Shown here piece by piece: positions 61,199 through 64,000 of a stretch of 64,000 nucleotides of DNA. This DNA is from Pseudomonadota bacterium. Its GTDB lineage: Bacteria; Pseudomonadota; Alphaproteobacteria; Caulobacterales; Caulobacteraceae. The position numbers and the translations under genes are program-made. The stretch spans positions 434,001 to 498,000 of the forward strand of contig JAIUNU010000001.1 in assembly GCA_020161365.1 (NCBI GenBank), given 5' to 3'. Each line of letters begins with the position of its first letter. Positions within the stretch are counted from its first letter, which is position 1. The notes beneath the pieces are model-generated. The model saw nothing but the letters and a program-made list of their open reading frames with translations, searched no databases and was not told where the DNA came from.

Positions 61199-61567
61199 GG
61201 TCAGCTTCCGCACCTGGATCACGATCCGCTCGCGATCGCCCGGCCGGCGCTCCACCAGCAGTCGGGCCACCTGGGCGTCATCGTGGAACGCGTAACCCTT
61301 GATCGCGTCAAGCAGGGCCTTGGCCAGGTTGTCGAGGTCCATCCAAGGGGGCTCGCCGACATATTCCATGCCGATCTCGACGCTGAACTCACCCCAGGCC
61401 GGCCGCGAGCCGCGCCAGGACTTGCGAAAGAACTCGTAGATCAGAGGCTTGTAGTACTTGCCCTGGGTGGTGAGGCCATCGACCACGAGGGTCAGTTCGC
61501 CGCCCGCCTCGCGGGCGCGGACCTTTCCGTGGTGGGTCCAGTCCATGCCATCGAGCGCCTGGCTCAC
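61166..61567 (-). CDS. RusA-family endonuclease-like protein
   Basis: 133 residues from a GTG overlapping the DUF1697 stop (GTGA); an ATG seven codons in is possible. The conserved core WMDLDNLAKALLDAIKGYAFHDDAQVARL (about 75-103) carries the acidic residues of RusA Holliday-junction resolvases (D-x-D-N-x3-K-x3-D). RusA is common on prophages, but no other phage genes are near. Function as a resolvase is inferred. Confidence 0.85.
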   Translation of the reverse strand: MSQALDGMDWTHHGKVRAREAGGELTLVVDGLTTQGKYYKPLIYEFFRKSWRGSRPAWGEFSVEIGMEYVGEPPWMDLDNLAKALLDAIKGYAFHDDAQVARLLVERRPGDRERIVIQVRKLTSSLMRRTLED

Positions 61568-62103
61568 GCGTCCATCATCCCGGCCAGAGCCATCACAGTG
61601 TTCCAGTTCCGCGTCGTCCCGACGGGCGAACGCTTGGTCTTCTTCCAGTCCCGATCCAACACCGAGTCGGCCATGCTGATCGGGAAGTCCAGATAGAGCT
61701 CTCGGGCGCCGACAACAAAGCGTTCCGGCCCCGTGATCGCTTCGCGCAGGATCGTCTCGTCTTCGGCCGGCAGCGGCCTCTTCAGGAAATTGACGATTAC
61801 GTGGCTGGGATGGTCAAGAGCCTCGGCCTTGAACGGATTGCCGTCGATGATCGCTCGTAGCTCGGCGGGCGATCGCACCATGAAGTCGGTCCTAAGACCC
61901 ATCCGCGCCTCGAGCGCGTCCTCCAGCGCCTTCTCCAGTACCAGCCCGCCCTCGTGGTCGCCCCACAGGACGAGATTGCCGCTCGCCAGATAGGTCTTGG
62001 CGCTCGTGAAGCCTAGATCCCGCGCGACGCCCAGCAGGTCGTCTTTAAGCACCTTGCGCTTGCCGGTATTGATTGAACGGGGCAGCGCCAAATAGGGGCT
62101 CAT
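61564..62103 (-). CDS. DUF1697-family protein
   Basis: 179 residues from ATG 62103 (MSPYLALPRSINTGKRK), where DUF1697 proteins normally begin (YxALLRGINVG). LGFTSAKTYLASGNLVLWG (about 33-51) is the family's most conserved part. Function unknown. It is translationally coupled to the RusA-like gene. Confidence 0.88.
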   Translation of the reverse strand: MSPYLALPRSINTGKRKVLKDDLLGVARDLGFTSAKTYLASGNLVLWGDHEGGLVLEKALEDALEARMGLRTDFMVRSPAELRAIIDGNPFKAEALDHPSHVIVNFLKRPLPAEDETILREAITGPERFVVGARELYLDFPISMADSVLDRDWKKTKRSPVGTTRNWNTVMALAGMMDA

Positions 62104-62188
62104 GCGGGTCTCCTTCGCGCTTGCGAACATTGCCCTCCCGCCGCGCAAGGTCTAGACCGCGCTCGACCGTTTTTGGGAGACACGCCGC

Positions 62189-63580
62189 ATGACCGCCACG
62201 CGTATCGAGACCGACACCTTTGGCCCGATCGAAGTCGCCGCCGACCGCTACTGGGGCGCGCAAGCCCAGCGCAGCCTGGGCAACTTCAAGATCGGCTGGG
62301 AAAAGCAGCCGCTGCCCGTCGTTCGCGCCCTGGGCATCGTCAAGCGCGCCGCCGCCGAGGCTAACCTCGCCCTGGGCAAGCTGGACCCGAAGATCGCCGA
62401 GACGATCATCGCCGCCGCCAATGAAGTGATCGAAGGCAAGCTGAACGACCACTTCCCGCTGGTCGTCTGGCAGACCGGCTCGGGCACCCAGTCGAACATG
62501 AACGCGAACGAGGTCATCTCGAACCGCGCCATCGAGATGCTGGGCGGCGAGATGGGCAGCAAGAAGCCTGTCCACCCGAACGACCACGTCAACATGAGCC
62601 AGTCGTCGAACGACACCTTCCCGACGGCCATGCACATCGCCTGCGCCGAGCAGGTGGTCCATGACCTGATCCCGGCCCTCAAGCACCTGCACAAGGCCCT
62701 GGCCGCCAAGGCCGCCGAGTGGAAGGACATCATCAAGATCGGCCGCACCCACACCCAGGACGCCACCCCGCTGACGCTGGGCCAGGAGTTCGGTGGCTAC
62801 GCCCAGCAGATCGAGAACGGCATCGCCCGCATCGAAAGCACTCTGCCGATGCTGATGCAGCTGGCCCAGGGCGGCACAGCCGTCGGCACCGGCCTGAACG
62901 CCCCGGTGGGCTTTGCTGAACTGGTGGCCGAGAAGATCGCTGGCATCACGGGCCTTGGCTTCACCACCGCCCCGAACAAGTTCGAGGCCCTGGCCGCCCA
63001 CGACGCCATGGTCTTCACCCACGGCGCCATCAACACCGTGGCCGCTTCGCTGTTCAAGATCGCCAACGACATCCGCTTCCTGGGCTCGGGCCCGCGCGCG
63101 GGCCTTGGCGAACTGGCCCTGCCGGAGAACGAGCCCGGCTCGTCGATCATGCCGGGCAAGGTCAACCCGACCCAGTCCGAAGCCCTGACCCAGGTCTGCG
63201 CGCAGGTGTTCGGCAACCACTCGACCCTGACCTTCGCCGGCAGCCAGGGCCACTTCGAGCTGAACGTCTTCAACCCGGTGATGGCCTACAACTTCCTGCA
63301 GTCGGTCCGCCTGGTGGCCGACGCCGCGATCAGCTTCACCGACAACTGCGTGGTCGGCATCGAGCCGCGCGTCGACAATATCAAGAAGGGCGTCGAGAAC
63401 AGCCTGATGCTGGTCACGGCCCTGAACGGCAAGCTGGGCTATGACGCCTGCGCCAAGATCGCCAAGACCGCGCACAAGAACGGCACCACCCTGCGCGAAG
63501 AGGCCGTCGGCGGCGGCTATCTGACGAACGAAGAGTTCGACCAGTACGTCCGTCCGGAGAAGATGATCTCGCCGGGCTGA
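62189..63580 (+). CDS. fumC: Fumarate hydratase class II
   Basis: 463 residues, standard FumC length. Landmarks: [23 protein letters not shown] (about 7-29), [18 protein letters not shown] (about 97-114), [16 protein letters not shown] (about 184-199), and the superfamily signature [15 protein letters not shown] (about 316-330) with its catalytic Ser. It interconverts fumarate and malate in the TCA cycle without an Fe-S cluster. GGGAGA lies about 10 bases before the ATG. Confidence 0.97.
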   Translation: MTATRIETDTFGPIEVAADRYWGAQAQRSLGNFKIGWEKQPLPVVRALGIVKRAAAEANLALGKLDPKIAETIIAAANEVIEGKLNDHFPLVVWQTGSGTQSNMNANEVISNRAIEMLGGEMGSKKPVHPNDHVNMSQSSNDTFPTAMHIACAEQVVHDLIPALKHLHKALAAKAAEWKDIIKIGRTHTQDATPLTLGQEFGGYAQQIENGIARIESTLPMLMQLAQGGTAVGTGLNAPVGFAELVAEKIAGITGLGFTTAPNKFEALAAHDAMVFTHGAINTVAASLFKIANDIRFLGSGPRAGLGELALPENEPGSSIMPGKVNPTQSEALTQVCAQVFGNHSTLTFAGSQGHFELNVFNPVMAYNFLQSVRLVADAAISFTDNCVVGIEPRVDNIKKGVENSLMLVTALNGKLGYDACAKIAKTAHKNGTTLREEAVGGGYLTNEEFDQYVRPEKMISPG

Positions 63581-63587
63581 TCCACCG

Positions 63588-64000
63588 ATGCTCCAGCTCG
63601 TCCGGATCTTCGACGAGCTGCCGGAAGGCTTTGGCGACCTGGTCGCCGAAGCCTCCGGCGAAGGCGTGCGCAACATGGCCTTGCTGGCCGAGAGCTGGCG
63701 TGCCGGCGTGCGCTTTGAAGGCGACGGCGAGGCCTTGCTCGCCGCCTTCCTGGCCGGAGAGTTGGCGGGGATCGGCGCCATGACGCCCGAACCCGCCGCC
63801 CTCGAACCCTCGCGGCGTCTGCGCCGCTTCTATGTCCGCCCCGCCCTGCGCCGGCGCGGCGTCGCCACCGCCCTCGCCTCAGCGCTGATCCACGAAGGCT
63901 TCGACAGCGTCAGGCTTCTGACCGTCAACGCCCGCGCCTCGGACGCCGCTGCGTCGTTCTGGGAGGCGCAGGGGTTTGAAAGCGACGCAGGCGGGCCTTG
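63588..64000 (+). CDS. GNAT-family acetyltransferase, truncated by window end
   Basis: The first 137 residues are visible (MLQLVRIFDELPEGF); the frame is still open at the last base. The acetyl-CoA-binding segment FYVRPALRRRGVATALASALI (about 80-100) and ASDAAASFWEAQGFE near the end are typical of GNAT enzymes. It begins 7 bp after fumC, so it may be cotranscribed. Confidence 0.85.
   Translation, partial: MLQLVRIFDELPEGFGDLVAEASGEGVRNMALLAESWRAGVRFEGDGEALLAAFLAGELAGIGAMTPEPAALEPSRRLRRFYVRPALRRRGVATALASALIHEGFDSVRLLTVNARASDAAASFWEAQGFESDAGGP

Noticed and set aside
61166..62103. Prophage remnant suggested by a RusA-like nuclease
   Set aside because: No integrase, capsid, lysis or other phage genes are near, and base composition matches the flanks.

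Overview
The window is GC-rich, gene-dense alphaproteobacterial chromosome, very likely from Caulobacter (C. vibrioides/crescentus or a close relative). The main reasons are a circularly permuted two-piece tmRNA whose tag plus the tRNA-borne Ala reads AANDNFAEEFAVAA, the known Caulobacter tag; an sspB gene beside it; a fliL-fliM-pflI flagellar operon divergent from flgFGAH; and an Entner-Doudoroff operon zwf-pgl-edd-glk. No insertion sequence, prophage or CRISPR array was seen.

Layout. 1-6.2 kb (minus strand): zwf, pgl, edd, glk and a lacI-type regulator, with matching palindromes ahead of zwf, ahead of lacI and at the left edge. 6.4-15.8 kb: two divergent flagellar units. The minus unit runs fliL, fliM, pflI, a MotE-like gene and a 956-residue repeat protein. 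The plus unit is flgF, flgG, flgA, flgH behind a near-perfect sigma-54 promoter. 15.9-24.7 kb: a lipoprotein, a GH43 glycosidase, the isoprenoid/repair set xseB-ispA-dxs, a histidine phosphatase coupled to an HDAC-like amidohydrolase, a GNAT enzyme and a VWA protein. 24.7-36.8 kb: a regulator/RTX-protein pair divergent from a glycosyltransferase, then TetR, transglutaminase-like, leucine-dehydrogenase-like, hydrolase, uracil-DNA glycosylase, two GSTs, a thioesterase and a nucleoside transporter. 37.1-40.1 kb: a DevCAB-like ABC exporter.

40.2-41.35 kb is a 1.2-kb island with no credible protein gene. It holds three palindromic intergenic repeats and a segment that folds into several strong hairpins; this could be an orphan HEARO/OMEGA-like RNA or an undescribed structured RNA. 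After it come a short-chain dehydrogenase, a FadL-type porin and Mrp. 45.0-49.6 kb is a divergent four-gene set: exported truncated hemoglobin, DUF3034 protein, cupredoxin-like protein and a membrane GGDEF-EAL protein. It reads like one redox/copper/gas-linked c-di-GMP module.

49.6-56.0 kb: serB and a HAD phosphatase diverge from miaA and a CinA-type amidase with overlapping start regions. Then comes ilvB-ilvN behind an attenuator with an Ile-Val-Leu leader peptide. 56.1-57.2 kb: split ssrA, a 75-bp tandem repeat and sspB, placing the tmRNA and the adaptor that recognises its tag side by side. The remainder holds a thioesterase, a secreted C13-like peptidase, a large serine hydrolase, a small membrane protein, a RusA-type nuclease coupled to a DUF1697 gene, fumC and a GNAT gene cut by the window end. 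Identifications come from reading translations and motifs; no database search was run.
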